NCBI GenBank assembly: GCA_028532985.1
Contig: JANCIK010000011.1
Span: 2,294,001 to 2,358,000, forward strand
Length of the DNA: 64,000 bases
DNA from: Stropharia rugosoannulata
Taxonomy: Eukaryota > Basidiomycota > Agaricomycetes > Agaricales > Strophariaceae
Reading direction: 5' to 3'
The translations under genes were made by a program, and so were the position numbers. This document shows, piece by piece, positions 22,307-34,295 of the stretch; within the stretch, counting starts at the first letter, position 1; the number at the start of each line of letters is the position of its first letter. The notes below the pieces were generated by a model. The model had not been told where the DNA came from, ran no database searches, and worked only from the letters and a program-made list of their open reading frames with translations.

Positions 22307-23447
22307 CGGAGTCTTGACCAACTTCAACTCAAGACTCACGAGGAAAAGCGCGCGTCAGTCACGTCACGACATATGTAGTCACAGATTACGTTTTTGTAAC
22401 AACACCGCATTTTCCGACTTGTTTTCGACCTTCATGAATATGTACATCATCTTCAGCGGAAATCCCCTGGCTAGGGAAGTAATCAAGATGTAGTCACACT
22501 CGACCAGATTCTTTCTTAGTCTCGGTCTGTGGCTCACTCAAGATTGAATGCGCAAAGCATACGATCAGAGCTGAGCGCTGACCGCAAAACCAACGATTTT
22601 TAAAACTTAAAAACATCTTCCTTCCGGCGGTTAGCTTGTGCAGGCACTGCTACCATGAGATGTTTTCATTCAACTTGGCTCTATGTAACCTCCATCACGC
22701 ATTCACGTAGGCTACGACAAACAAGACTTGTTAGCCATCTAAGGCTGGCTTGTGATTGGCACGTACTTGCAGAAACTTCAGAAACTTTTTATCTGCTTTC
22801 AAATGGACCACACTTCAGTCATTATGAAGTCGTTTTTATAAGTATTCAAGGTGAGCTTTCTGTATTATCAAACAAATAACTCTCTCAGAACATCAGTAGG
22901 TTGGGCCTCTCTCAAGCCACTCTTGTGGAGTCGTGTTATAGCTTCAGGATCTGTTTTGAAGCAATTTAGCAATTTTAGCACTTAGGGCATAAAATGGCAT
23001 GAGATGATTGATTGGGATGAGTACTGCCCCTCGCTCTAACCTTGATTTGGTGGAGATCCGGTATCCATTAAAGGTATAGTCCAGACTCTTGTGATCAGAC
23101 CTGTTACCGCAACTTAGATGATTACCATATTCACTTAAGAACTTAGATAATTAAAATATTCACATAAGATATGATTGCAAAGAGAAAATAATTGAATTGC
23201 GGCACGAAGTTTCAAAATCAGTTCACAGAATACATGAAGGAGGTGCTTGGGAAGTGCTATTCTAAGTTCCGGGCAATACATTGGGGGATGGGTTCAGCAA
23301 TATGTTTGACTAGGGACCATCCAGATGATATTCAGGATCAAGAAAACTTTCAACCGGCTGCAACTGGATGTTTTCATCTGTTCCCTGATACCTGATAAAG
23401 GAAAACATCTGAATTAGTACAGGCAGACCTCAAAGACGCAGAAGCAG
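22307..23447. other. Intergenic, NDC1 upstream and left flank of mobile-element region
   Basis: No gene supported. I searched it for a terminal repeat matching the far side of the Plavaka gene and found none convincing. Confidence 0.4.
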
Positions 23448-25712
23448 TCACCGTAGACCATATAACTTTTCACGGACTGTCCTGAAATGTTCTGCTTTTT
23501 CCAGATTCAGGCCATCGACAATCCTGTGGAGATCGCTGAGAATAGTCTGGTGTCGAGACTTATAATTTGCGAAAGAGAAGCTAATGAGTGTATGAACGCC
23601 TGTCTGGTAACTGTCAAGCACATAATGGATCTTAGAGAATGTAAACCAGGGTTAGTATTACTTTTAGAGAGGGAAAGAAGAGAAGTACGCACACAGGTGA
23701 ATATAAGGGCCATTAGGTTGAGCGGAAAAAGTGGCCCATACTCGTCTGCATAGCTTCCTCGGCCGTAGCTAGAACTCTTCTTATAGCACAGCTCGCGGGC
23801 AATAAAAAGCAAAGCGGGGTGAGAATACATGTTGCCGTCGGAATCCTAAAATCTATGTCAGAAATAAGGCTCTAAGTCAGACTAGTCTAGGTACTTACCC
23901 TTGTATATGCTCCATATGTCTTCAAATCGTGTACTCGTCCTCGAGTATACTCTTTCTGTTCATCGAGGTCTGGTATGTTGGGAGGCAGCAGTTGATATAA
24001 TGATGGGACACATTTGAAACATATCTCTTTGAGCATGGTACCACGAACGTGAGCGAAGGTGGACATGAGCTGCATAAAATGGTTATATAGCTGATGAATA
24101 AAATTTTAATAAAAAATAAATCTCCTCACCGTTTTCCGGACTGCACCGGGAACTCTTTGGGGTTTGTTATTAAGGACAGCTTGAGGATCTGCGAGCATTG
24201 AAAATTGATTAGACATAATGCATTAAATTGAAAGAAGACATACGGAACCCAGTGGTCTCATAGTAGCCGTGTCCATACGCCTCATTGATCCACTTCTCCT
24301 TCATGTCAGTGTCAGGAAAACCGTTGATTGTTAGTATCCTAAATATTAGCATTTTCTGAGCAGGATTGACAATACTCTGTTCTTCCTCGGTTAGTACAGA
24401 AGTGAGTTGATCACCACGTCGTTCAAGATCAATTTCAGCCCGTTTCCGCCTTCTCCGCCTTTCAAGGTGCGAGCGCTCCATGTTGCTCGCATATTGCGAT
24501 TCAGTCGAGAATGCGGAATGATGGGATGATACACGGGATCCGCGAGAGCGGCTTTGAGAGGACGTAGCAGGGCCATGAGAGGAGGTTGAGCCACCACTGT
24601 GAGAAAATGATACTGACACTGCCGGTGCTGACGTTGCTTGTGCATCGGTTGGCAGAGTATCGTCATGGAAAATTTCAAGATAATTCGGATCTGGCGGCCT
24701 GATTCTTCCACGTCGATCTTGAAATGCCATAAGAGTGTCAGTCATAGGACCACTCCGCTATAGCCACAGCAAGTATAATTAGTGGTTGTGCTACTTCGGA
24801 GGTTATGAAAAACATACCGAGAAGAGTTGGTTCTGTATTCCTGCTCTCGGCTGGATAACCACATTCGTCGGAAGGGGATCAGGTGCCCACAGTCTCAACA
24901 TGCTGGGCCGAATACGCATAGAATTGTCGGATGGTGGTGGTACTGACTGCCAGGTCGCATCCACTGCGGCTGTGCGGTCATCCTGTACAGCTTGCATCTG
25001 GTACTGAGATTGAATAAATGGAGCGTCTACAGTACTTAGTGTGAGTCATTGTTCGTTACTTGCATACATTTGCGGCACAGGCGCGTGATGGACAAACTCA
25101 CCGTAGGTTTGAACAATATGAGATGCGAATGGGTGGGTTGTTGTTTCAAGACCATGAAAATAAATACCGTCGTCAATTTGTGCACCGGATTCGTCGACAA
25201 ACCCAGTGCCATAATCGACCTGAAAGTTTACAAGGTGTCATCATTGTCAATTAATAGAGGCAGGTACACCCAAAACATACAACTCACTTGATTACTCGGA
25301 CCGCCATCGCAGATTCAGGTGCCCTGTAGGGAATCGGCACAAATTCCGGGATACTGTGTTCTGCACTGGTTGCGGATTCTTTGTTGTTTGTTCTCGCACG
25401 CATGCGCTAGAATTTTTTCGGGAAGTCAATAGAGCTATCAGGTGGGCAGTTAGGAGCCACCTTTTGAGTTGCCAACGCCTGTCCGCGTTCTCCTGTAGTT
25501 GGCACTTCGACGGGTTTCCTCCTTGTCTGCGTTGGCCTTGAGTTTGAGCCACTTGCTTGTGCTGTCGGAGCTACTGCAGGATCAGCATTTTGTACGCGTG
25601 CGGTGCGCCGTGCATTTGGCTGCGAAGATTCGGGTTCTTCTAGACTCGCGGTAAGCATCAGTGACAAGAATAAATGAGAGTACCAGTACGAACCTGTGCG
25701 TCCAGATGACAT
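23448..25712 (-). CDS. DUF6532-like Agaricomycete protein
   Basis: Multi-exon minus-strand gene. ATG 25712 ('MSSGRT', then an intron) leads to a disordered region with 'SQPNARRTARVQNADPAVAP', an exon at about 24997-24810 ('RPSMLRLWAPDPLPTNVV') and a Ser/Arg-rich stretch. The conserved part follows: 'KMLIFRILTINGFPDTDMKE', 'LKEICFKCVPSLYQLLPPNI', 'SHPALLFIARELCYKK'. After a ~64-nt intron (gtgtgc...ctaag) comes 'IHYVLDSYQTGVHTLISFSF' and 'EHFRTVREKLYGLR', stopping at 23448. The pattern (Pro-flanked linker, helical C-terminal domain ending in a 'Y..TG' block) resembles the lineage-expanded DUF6532 family, whose function is unknown. It lies within 3.5 kb of a Plavaka transposase, so it may be element-associated. 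Several internal exon ends are approximate. Confidence 0.6.
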
Positions 25713-26089
25713 TGGGAGGCTAGAGTATGATTTGGAGGGGAGGCGGGTTTTTAACAAGCAGTGTGCTGTTGGCATCGATGATCAATGGGAATTGTGATGT
25801 TATCAGAGGTCTTGAGAAAAGAAGGGAAACATTCTCGCTGTTGGCAGAATATAATATATCAATTTAATGTGATTAGAACACAAGATTTTACATGACTTCG
25901 AAGGTTAGTAGGCACATTTACAAAACACTGTTACGTAGCACTGTCCGAGAAGCAGGGATTGGCATAATAATGGAAGGAAGTGACAAACGAGAGTCCTTAG
26001 TGGTACTACATACCGAACTGATGAGCAACAATTAAATATGATAAATTAAAGACTAACGGCTGGATGCATGTTATCACAGTCGATTATGA
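25713..26089. other. Intergenic
   Basis: No gene seen; AT-rich spacer between the DUF6532-like and coiled-coil genes. Confidence 0.35.
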
Positions 26090-26861
26090 TCACATTGTCG
26101 ACCCGTTGAATTGGTGCAAGGCTGATTCGGAGAGGTGATATGGCACTGTCTTTGAAGAAGCCATCTCATAATAAGCTCTAGCTAAAAGGGATTTTCCAGT
26201 CAGACTGTAGCATAGGATTGCTTGGGGACATACCAATTTCGGGATCGCCGTTCGAATCCAAATCCGACTCGCCAGAATCCGCCAGTTCCTCGTAGTCCTG
26301 CATCGTAGTGAAAGTAGCCTCATCTTCCTCCAGTTTGTCGCGGATACCATAGGATTCGAGGTGGGCGCGAGCGATACCAACTTGGATATCGGCTTCTGTG
26401 ATCTTGGTTCGTGCTATTTCGGCGTCGTACTCGAGAACTCTGAGTAAACTCTTCGCTTCCTTCACCTGTTGAAGAGTAAGCTGCCTCTTTAGATAAAGTG
26501 TATGCCTCGTTTCCTTTGCTAATTGCAGCGCCTCCCGGCATTTTTCTGCATTTTTGGGGGTGCACTTGGTCGAGTACTATTTGAAATTGAATTAATAATT
26601 AGTAAAAGGAACGGAGAGAAATACTGAAGAGATTACTGGATGATGTCTTTGAGTTGGCATTCGAAAAAAGCGTCGATTGAAAGGAATATGTAATATCCCA
26701 GTGGTCTCATTTTGCGGAGAAATTTCGAAAGAAGTACTGATTGTAGGAGAGAACAATGGATTCCCTGGCACTGAACATGGGTTTGAGTCGCTCAAGGACT
26801 TGGACGTAGGAGGCGGAGAGGATGAGGGAGGAGTTTCTTCACTGCGACTAAGAGCGTCCAT
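26090..26861 (-). CDS. Coiled-coil protein beside the Plavaka transposase
   Basis: The minus-strand ATG at 26861 opens a Ser/Pro-rich N-terminus ('SRSEETPPSSSPPPTSKSLS'). After an intron come 'KCREALQLAKETRHTLYLKR' and 'VKEAKSLLRVLEYDAEIART' plus 'EADIQVGIARAHLESYGIRD', a long amphipathic helix typical of a coiled coil. An acidic stretch follows, then a gtatgt intron, and the last exon 'ARAYYEMASSKTVPYHLSES' ends at 26090. Similar coiled-coil ORFs occur beside KDZ and Plavaka transposases in mushroom genomes, as far as I recall. It is divergent from the transposase with 186 bp between start codons. Function unknown; DNA-element partner protein is an inference. Confidence 0.6.
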
Positions 26862-27047
26862 TGCGTATGGAAGCTGGGGCTGATACTGCCGTCGATGATA
26901 GGGATGAGAATGGTTTACTCAGGCTATGCTATCATCTATGCAAGGTGACGGGTCAGCTGTCAGTCACGTGACATATTGTTGGCGACTTTGCGACATCCGT
27001 GAAGTCATACTAATATACCAAGCGTCCATTCGACTCAGGCCTTAGAT
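26862..27047. promoter_or_regulatory. Divergent promoter, coiled-coil gene / Plavaka transposase
   Basis: A 186-bp spacer between opposed start codons, so both promoters lie here. No TATA box is obvious. Confidence 0.4.
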
Positions 27048-30000
27048 ATGTACCCTTGCCCAAACTCTACATGTACACTCCTATTCTCTTGTCTTGATGA
27101 CTCTCTCACCCATCTCAATGACCCAAGCTCTCAATGTGGAATTTTTTTGCATTCTTTGGAAGATATTGGAATGAACTTTGAAGACGACGACGAAGATGGT
27201 GGTACAGATAGCAGTGAGGATGGGGACTATGAATGTATGTACTTCTCTTCTTTTCATGTGCTTCTTTGGGACCGTGACTTAAGAATGCTCTAGATGACCT
27301 TGAGGAAGGTAGAGACCGTTACTTACCTTGGCCACAAAGTTATCCAGGAACCGAATTCCTACATGTACCACTACCTACCATCAATGCAACTGACTCTTCC
27401 CATGTAACACATCCTACCGAAGCCGCAACGAATTCTCCAGCTGATGGTTCAAATACGACGGAAATTAACATGTTTCTCAAAGATTATCATCCAAACCGTG
27501 CTTACCGTGCCCCTGGTGGCACAAATCTCTTACAGGCCATCAATAATGATCAGTTTGCGGCCGAGCGTGTCGATAACCCTTATTATCCCTTTGCCAACAA
27601 AGATGAATGGGAGCTTGTGAAGTGGATGACAGATGCATCGTTGACACAGCAACAAATCGATGCATTTCTTCGACTCGGATATGTACGAACATCACTCATT
27701 TCTTACAAATAGTTGTTCTCATTTCATGTTAGGTCAAACGCAATTTGGTATCTCTCAAATCTGCTCGCGACATACGTGGTCGTATTGAGATTCTACCAGA
27801 AGTGCCTCGGTGGCAACACCAGACCATCAACATCCCCGCAGGATACAGAACAAAGGACGCCATTACTCTTTATTGGCGAAACCCTCTCGACGTTGTGAAA
27901 GATCTATACAGGAACCCAATATTCTCTTCTTGCTTGGAGCATAACCCTTATCACCTCTTTTTACGGTCTCATCCGAGTGAACGAGTCTATGGCGAATTCA
28001 TGAGCGGGGATTTTGCCTGGAATTATCAGGTTAGACTTTATTAACGCATCTTATTTTAATGGTGAACGTACTTACAGAATGTCCTCTAGAGTCAATTAAT
28101 GCCTGGTCACACATTTGCTGCGATTATTCTAGCATCTGACAAGACTCCGTTAACTGTAGGCACAGGAAATAGGGAAATGCACCCTGTCCTGCTTTCCATT
28201 GCCAACATTGATGCCGGTGTTCGCATGAAAGCATCATCTCGTGCTTTTGCCCTTGTTGCGTATTTACCCATCGCCAAGTTTTCTGATGTTACTGATCATG
28301 AACAGTCTATTCTTAAGGCTCGTCTCTACCATTACTGTCTTGACATCATCCTGGAACCCCTCAAGGTTGCTGAACGCGAAGGCGCAATAATGTCCGATGC
28401 ATCTGGGTTCCTCCGTATGGTACATACACCTTTGGCTACCTGGATTGCCGACTACCCTGAGCAACAACTTCTGGCATGTGTTTCTGGAAATCAATCCCCG
28501 GTCACAACTGCATCCATCCAGAACTTCGGCGATGGCGTCGAACATCCTCCTCGCACTCGACAACTCACTCTTCAAGCAATTCAACAAGTACTTCAAGAAT
28601 GCCCCGCCGTTCCCAATGCTAACGCTATCGAAGCTGGTCGTGCTCTTGAACTGTTTTGGAAGGCATGTCAGCGACAAGGATTGAGTGGTGTTGATAGCCC
28701 GTTCTGGAGAGACTGGGGCAACGCTTGCCCCTCCGTTTTCTTGGCTCATGACCCTCTTCATGGCTCACACAAGTTTTTCTGGGATCATATTGTGAAATGG
28801 GCGATAAATATTATGACCGGACCCGAGCTTGACGCGCGCCTGAAGTGCATACAACCACGAATTGGAGTTCGACATTGGGCGCACGGAGTTTCTGGGTTAA
28901 AACAAGTGACAGGACGAGAGTATCGAGAGCTGGAGAAGGTATTTATTGCGGCAATCAATGGCGGCATTAATGCCCCCGTTATGTGTGCAATGCGTTCTCT
29001 CCTCGATTTCATATTTCAGTCTCAAAGCCTCATTTTTTATCAGGAAACATTCCATGCACTCTCCGAGGCCCTTCGCGAGTTTCATTGGTACAAGCGCTCT
29101 ATTATTGCAGCAGGCGGACGTCGAGGCAAGAAAGGACCCATTGCTCATTTTCGTATTCCAAAACTTGAGATGCTGCATATCATCAATCGCAGTGCACGCT
29201 TGCTGGGAGCCCCTTACCAATGGACTTCTGATATCACGGAACGATGTCACATAACACATGTCAAAACACCCTACAGGATGTCCAACCGTCGTGAGTACCA
29301 CGGCCAGTGCGTCAGATACATGGACCGCATTGAGAAGATAAATATCTTTGGCCTTTTTGCGGCTCTGACATCCAACGAAGCAAGCTTGCTGAACGATGAC
29401 GCGATGCAGACTGATGACATCGCTGACCACTATCCAGAGCAGACGTGGCTGTCCCATACACTTCCGGAGGAAGAGGCTGTCAGTACCAACCAAGTCAAGG
29501 CCAGGACGAATCTCTTTAAGAAGGAAACTAGTCTCATATCAGGCGACAAAATGACTGCAATATATCTAAACGTAAACCCTCATCTCAAGGGCCTATCTAT
29601 TGACACGATTGCAGATATATATGGGATTCCTGACCTCCGTGGTGCCCTTGGTGACTATTATAGTAGGCTTTCCTATTCCGATCGATCCGGTCAAAGGCGA
29701 AGTCAAGCTGACTGTTTACTGCCAACTCTTACCTTCCATGTATGGAAGAATCTTCGTATTCAACATCGTTCCTTCCAAGATTCACGCATTGTTACACCTC
29801 ATCAAACCGTACAGGCTCTTCCTCCTGATCCACCTCAGCTTCCATTTGGTCGCTGCAATACTGTCCTTGTGTCCGGTAATGGTGGAAACTGCACATTTGC
29901 TGTCTCCGAAGGTAAGTACTATTAGGTTATAATATTGCTCATTATCTGCAAGTTAACATACCTTCTCAGGATGTCGTGTTCTTCAAATTCGGATTATCCT

Positions 30001-30352
30001 CCAACCAGTCTTGTCGACTACCAGCGCTGTTCCTCAACCCTACCTTATCTACGGCGAGTTTTTCAAGTTTTCAGCTGAGCACACCGGCATTGATGAAGAC
30101 AATAATCACGTCTACGTACCGGTTCCTGGAATTGACATGTTTCAAGTACATCGACACAAACGATCCAGAGGTACCCGAATGGCAGATATTGTTCCATTGG
30201 ATCATATTCTCCAGGTTGTCGAGCTGGTTCCGAAACACGGCCTACATGTTAATCCATTACTGGATAGCAACAACTCTCTCGAGGGCGACATTTTCTACGT
30301 GAATAATTTTTCGAACAAAGAGAACTTCCATGCTATTTTAGCATACCAATAG
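27048..30352 (+). CDS. Plavaka-type transposase (CMC/EnSpm-like), intact
   Basis: Exons 27048-27234, 27294-27682, 27733-28029, 28090-29911 and 29970-30352 give an uninterrupted 1,025-residue protein. The start 'MYPCPNSTCTLLFSCLDDSL' fits the N-terminal zinc-finger-like C..C..H pattern of the family. Then come 'LKDYHPNRAYRAPGG', 'ERVDNPYYPFANKDEWELVK' and 'VYGEFMSGDFAWNYQ'. Putative catalytic residues: first D in 'AIILASDKTPLTVG' (about 28140), second D in 'FLAHDPLHGSHKFFWDHIVK' (about 28750), and E in 'TSDITERCHITHVKTPYR' (about 29240). The equivalent blocks in Plavaka proteins read SDKT, DxLHQ and TESKH. A C-terminal domain follows the last intron. All five exons keep the frame, so the protein may be active or recently so. 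Element ends were not located. Confidence 0.85.
27048..30352. mobile_element. Plavaka DNA transposon, core only (ends not found)
   Basis: Defined by the intact transposase gene. No terminal inverted repeat could be matched by eye between 22.3-23.4 kb or 26.9-27.0 kb and 30.4-30.9 kb, so the true limits, and whether the two divergent genes at 23.4-26.9 kb belong to it, are open. Confidence 0.55.
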
Positions 30353-32003
30353 TCACCACATATCTGCTTGTATTTTTTCTTGTTCAATTAATTATATTTC
30401 AGATAGGCTACATTCGCTATACTTAAGATATGTTGAAATTTGGTTTAGTGCACCATCACATGTTAGGCGATTCTGGCGAGAGCACTATCAATTGTCTAAC
30501 TGTAAGCAGAAGCTGTTGCATAGGTGATGTGGTACTGAATGCTATAAATTGCTATAGATTGCTATAGATTGCTAAAACCCCTAAAGTTCCAGCTAGCCTT
30601 CGGCTACTGGTTTACAGATGAATTTGACAATTTCCCAGGTATGCCGTATTTCACTTTTCCAGTTTTACCACCAACTCAATAATACAAGTGAAACAATCGG
30701 AAATCGTCACCACAGTGTTGGGTGCAGTCTTTGCGGTCACTTGTTTCTCACATCCTATTCTATCGTATTATAGGTGTTACCCGGCCCTGGGAGATTTAGC
30801 GCCTGTTTGAAATTGGTTCTACATTTTGAACATGAAGTACCTGACGACTGCAGTGCAATACGTCAATATTATCTTGGTCAGAACATCCATTGTTACCCGC
30901 CTTCCCTACTTAACACTTCTGATAGACGATACCTACGTGTATCATGAAGCGCACGCTCACGGTACCGAATCAGCCGCGTTCCCCATGGTATGGTAAGGAA
31001 CCACGTCGTGCCACGAATAACATTCGTCCATGGCGTATAGGAGTTACCCACGTCATAATCTTTATCGCAACAATGGTGATAAAGACTGTAAATGTTCTTT
31101 CAGAAGTACTCAGCCGCCTTCGTCGCGTGCTAGTGGATCACCGCAGAAGGCGCTGCCGCAAATTGGACCCACCCATTCTTCAAATGCTTCTATAAATCCT
31201 AAAATAACCCTTGGAAATCCCGGTTCCGTGTCAAAAAGAAAAACGTTCCGTAAAAGCATCAGGTCATGCCAAAATATCAACGCAGTTTTCCTCTTCATGC
31301 TCATCCAGGCGCATCCTGGTTCCAGATAATTCTCAGGCTGATACCTAACTTAAATAGATCGCCTTCGCTTAAGACTGCGGTCAGAGCTGTGTGAAGCTTT
31401 CAGGCACTGAGTAGGAAAAAGAGTTGAGCCAGCGCCCTGAGGTCCCTTGTGCTTGCTCACTGAATACGACGTCCATGATACACTGTATGCTGATTAGAGG
31501 CAACGCGCTTTTAATTTGAAGGCCCAAGACGCCGGGGCGTACGGCATCACCGGCATTGGGTGCAAAACAAACTAAATTTAGTTGGACACCTTTCACTTGT
31601 TACCAACATGAACTCTCTCGCTATAAGGTACAAGGCAGGGGCAACTGGCCACCTGGCGAGCTGGCCGCTGATAGAATTCACACAGCCTGCCTATGCCATG
31701 AGGTATAACGGCAGCGCTTTTACCTTTTCCACGAAGTACATCGACAAGACCCCCCAAATATTGCGACATAAAATCACAAAATGGGCGCGCGAAGCATATA
31801 CGATCCCAGTTTAAATTTCCAGAACCCTCAGCACCCCTTTTCCGAGACGTGGGCCGAATTATCTCCTTGTGAAACCCACACATCTAATCAAACTTTTTTT
31901 ACCAGCTGTGACACGCATTGCAGGTGTTTATGAATTCCGCCCCTCCGCATGCGCATGTAATAATACTTACCCATTCTTGTAGTTGTACCACCACTTCGCC
32001 ACC
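30353..32003. other. Intergenic, right flank of Plavaka gene
   Basis: Contains a threefold direct repeat of 'attgctata' at about 30546-30576. Two overlapping open frames at 30832-31329 (one beginning 'MKYLTTAVQYVNII') have no splice support. I do not call them genes. The end holds the promoter of the FAD oxidoreductase. Confidence 0.4.
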
Positions 32004-33847
32004 ATGCGCCTCAGCAATCCCTACTTTCTGGCTGCAGGTCTCGTCAGTACGGTCTTTGGGCAGACGAACTCCTCTGGCCCGGCTGCCATAAGCGCCCTGC
32101 AGACATGCACCGTCCTCCAGAACACCCTCGGTCCCGATATTGTACAGTTCTCAGGAGCTGAATACTTAGCCAGTGCGACTAATGCCTGGAGCCTATTCAA
32201 CACCGAGGATCGTCCGCCGTGCATCGTATTTCCACGGAACGCAACCCACGTCCAGACCACGATGGCGGCTATATTCCACGACAAAATCCGCTATGCGGTC
32301 CAAGCCGGTGGGCACAGCGCCATGACGGGATGGAACACGTACGTCCGGCACCATTTGTGTGTGCTTTTTCTGACATTGGGGCGTATTTTTAGTGTGGCAG
32401 ATGGGATCCTGATTTTCTTCTCCCATATGCAAAATGTGACATACGATGCAACGAGCGATACCATCACTTTAGAACCAGGCATTCACTGGGGAGATGCTCT
32501 AGAGCAACTATCTCCCCTCGGCGTAGCACCCCTTGGTGGGCGACTTGGGTGCGTACAGTTCAAAACCAAAATAGCCATGCTGCGCTCATGAGGTTTCTGA
32601 CGTATGTCCGACCAATCAGTGACATAGGAACAGGCCTTCTGCTCGGCGGAGGGCTTAGTTACTTGGCCGGTGAATTCGGATTTTCTTCCAATTCCTACGT
32701 CGAACTCGATGTGGTGCTCGTAACTGGGGAGCTCGTCACAGTCAATGCAACAAATGAGTACGCAGACCTTTTCCGCGCGCTCAAAGGCGGGGCCAATCGG
32801 TTCGGCATCGTAACGCGCTACAAAGTCCAAGCTGCACATGTCGGCACAAGTAATGACACGAATTTCTTTGGTGGCCTAATAATGGTGCGGTGATATCGGG
32901 GAGCTTGCACTGATGTGGTTGTGCTAATTTATAAAAACCAAAACTCTAGTATCCGAACTCGTCCGCGGAAGCACTTGTTAACGCCACTGCGAACTACGTG
33001 CGAACTGTGAATGATACCAAGGCGTGTAGGTGCACTTTCAATGGATCTTCGATCATTTGATTTATTAAGGCACGCGACAGCTATACTTATGGCGTTCACC
33101 ACAACTGTTAATGGGAGCACCGTAGCAGCGAGCCATATCTTGACGCTCTTCTACCATGGCTCCTCCCTCCCGCAGAACATCTTCGGGGAGTTTTTGTCCA
33201 TCCCATCAACCTTCTCTGAGATCGGCGCTATGAGCTACATTGACGCCAACAACATTTTGGGTTCGGGCGCGACTCGTGGCTTTGGTCAGCTTTTTGGCGC
33301 CTCCGCGTTTCAAGGCGGCGTTGTCAGCCAATATCAAAACGCATTCGAGGCTTGGACACAGTACACGCAGGCTGTTCAGTCAGCGGTATCTGGCACTGTC
33401 CTAGCGTTTACGCCTATCATCGACGCCCAAACGCTAGCCGGCCAAGCTAATGGGGGTAACCTCATGGATCCCCCCAGAGGAAACTATGCGGCTGTCCAAA
33501 TACAGACACAGATGACTATGGGACTGCCAACACTGCCTGCCTTTGTGCAAAGTGCAAGAAATACGTTATTCTCACAGTGAGTAACTTCCTTATGACCCAC
33601 AGTACTAGTTTGTTTTACTCAGTGTCTTCAGAATTCCGCGGAGTCCAGGCTTTCCGCTGTACATCAATGAATGCGACGCCGGACAAGATGTTTTCGCTAC
33701 ATACGGTCGCTTCGCTGAGCTACAGGCCACCTATGCAAAATATGACCCTACCCGGCAAGTCTTTATTTTGAACAGACAAGAGATTCACTCTAACTTCGTG
33801 TCTTCAGATTCAACGTACAATTTACACAAGGACCCATCGGCCTCTGA
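32004..33847 (+). CDS. Secreted FAD-linked oxidoreductase (BBE / FAD_binding_4 family)
   Basis: ATG at 32004 gives a signal peptide ('NPYFLAAGLVSTVFGQ'). The FAD domain follows: 'PPCIVFPRNATHVQTTMAAI', 'YAVQAGGHSAMTGWNT', where the GGH histidine is the usual covalent flavin site, then 'GGRLGDIGTGLLLGGGLSYL' and 'LDVVLVTGELVTVNATNEYA'. The substrate domain ends 'GFPLYINECDAGQDVFATYG' and 'FNVQFTQGPIGL'. Introns: ~32339-32391, ~32550-32618, ~32885-32950, ~33024-33081, ~33577-33636 and a GC..AG intron 33755-33807. The second flavin-linking cysteine of plant BBE enzymes is not seen, so single attachment is likely. Substrate unknown; family members oxidise alcohols, sugars or alkaloid-like compounds. 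An upstream ATG at 31983 is in frame but would spoil the signal peptide. Confidence 0.9.
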
Positions 33848-34295
33848 GCTACTTATTTAGAGCCTAGAAAATTTTCTTTTTAAGCTATTATCTTGCGGAT
33901 TTATATTATCTGGTTGCATTGGGTTGGACATGGTATGTTTTATGTATGAAGTTAACATTGGAGAAATTCGTCCGAGTAGGCTGTATTTTGTATGTATTGC
34001 CTAGTTTTATGGTGCCTCTTGTGTGTGTATCTAGACTTATTGGAGGATGGAGGACGATGTTTTAAATAAATGGTTTCATATTTACTACTTGTCACTTATG
34101 AGTTGTAAGTCCAAAGTCAGTTTTTAGTAATCAGAGAAATGAAAAATGACGTAGCTCTTAATCATGTGCATGAACGAGTAGTAGTCGCCGCACAAAAGGC
34201 GCCTGCCAAGCTAAAATGTCATTTTCTCCTTGACCAGTCCACTTCTCGATGCGTCCTGTCAGCCGCCGCTTTTACTATATGACCTGGTCTTTGGG
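33848..34295. other. Intergenic
   Basis: 3' flank of the FAD enzyme and 5' flank of the next gene. A short upstream ATG at 34216 opens only five codons before a stop, a possible minimal uORF. Confidence 0.35.

Noticed and set aside
30540..30580. Triple 'attgctata' repeat as a Plavaka terminus
   Set aside because: No matching inverted copy found on the other side of the element.
30832..31329. Overlapping frames beginning MKYLTTAV... and MKRTLTVPN...
   Set aside because: No recognisable domain, no consistent splice joins, and neither frame is clearly favoured.
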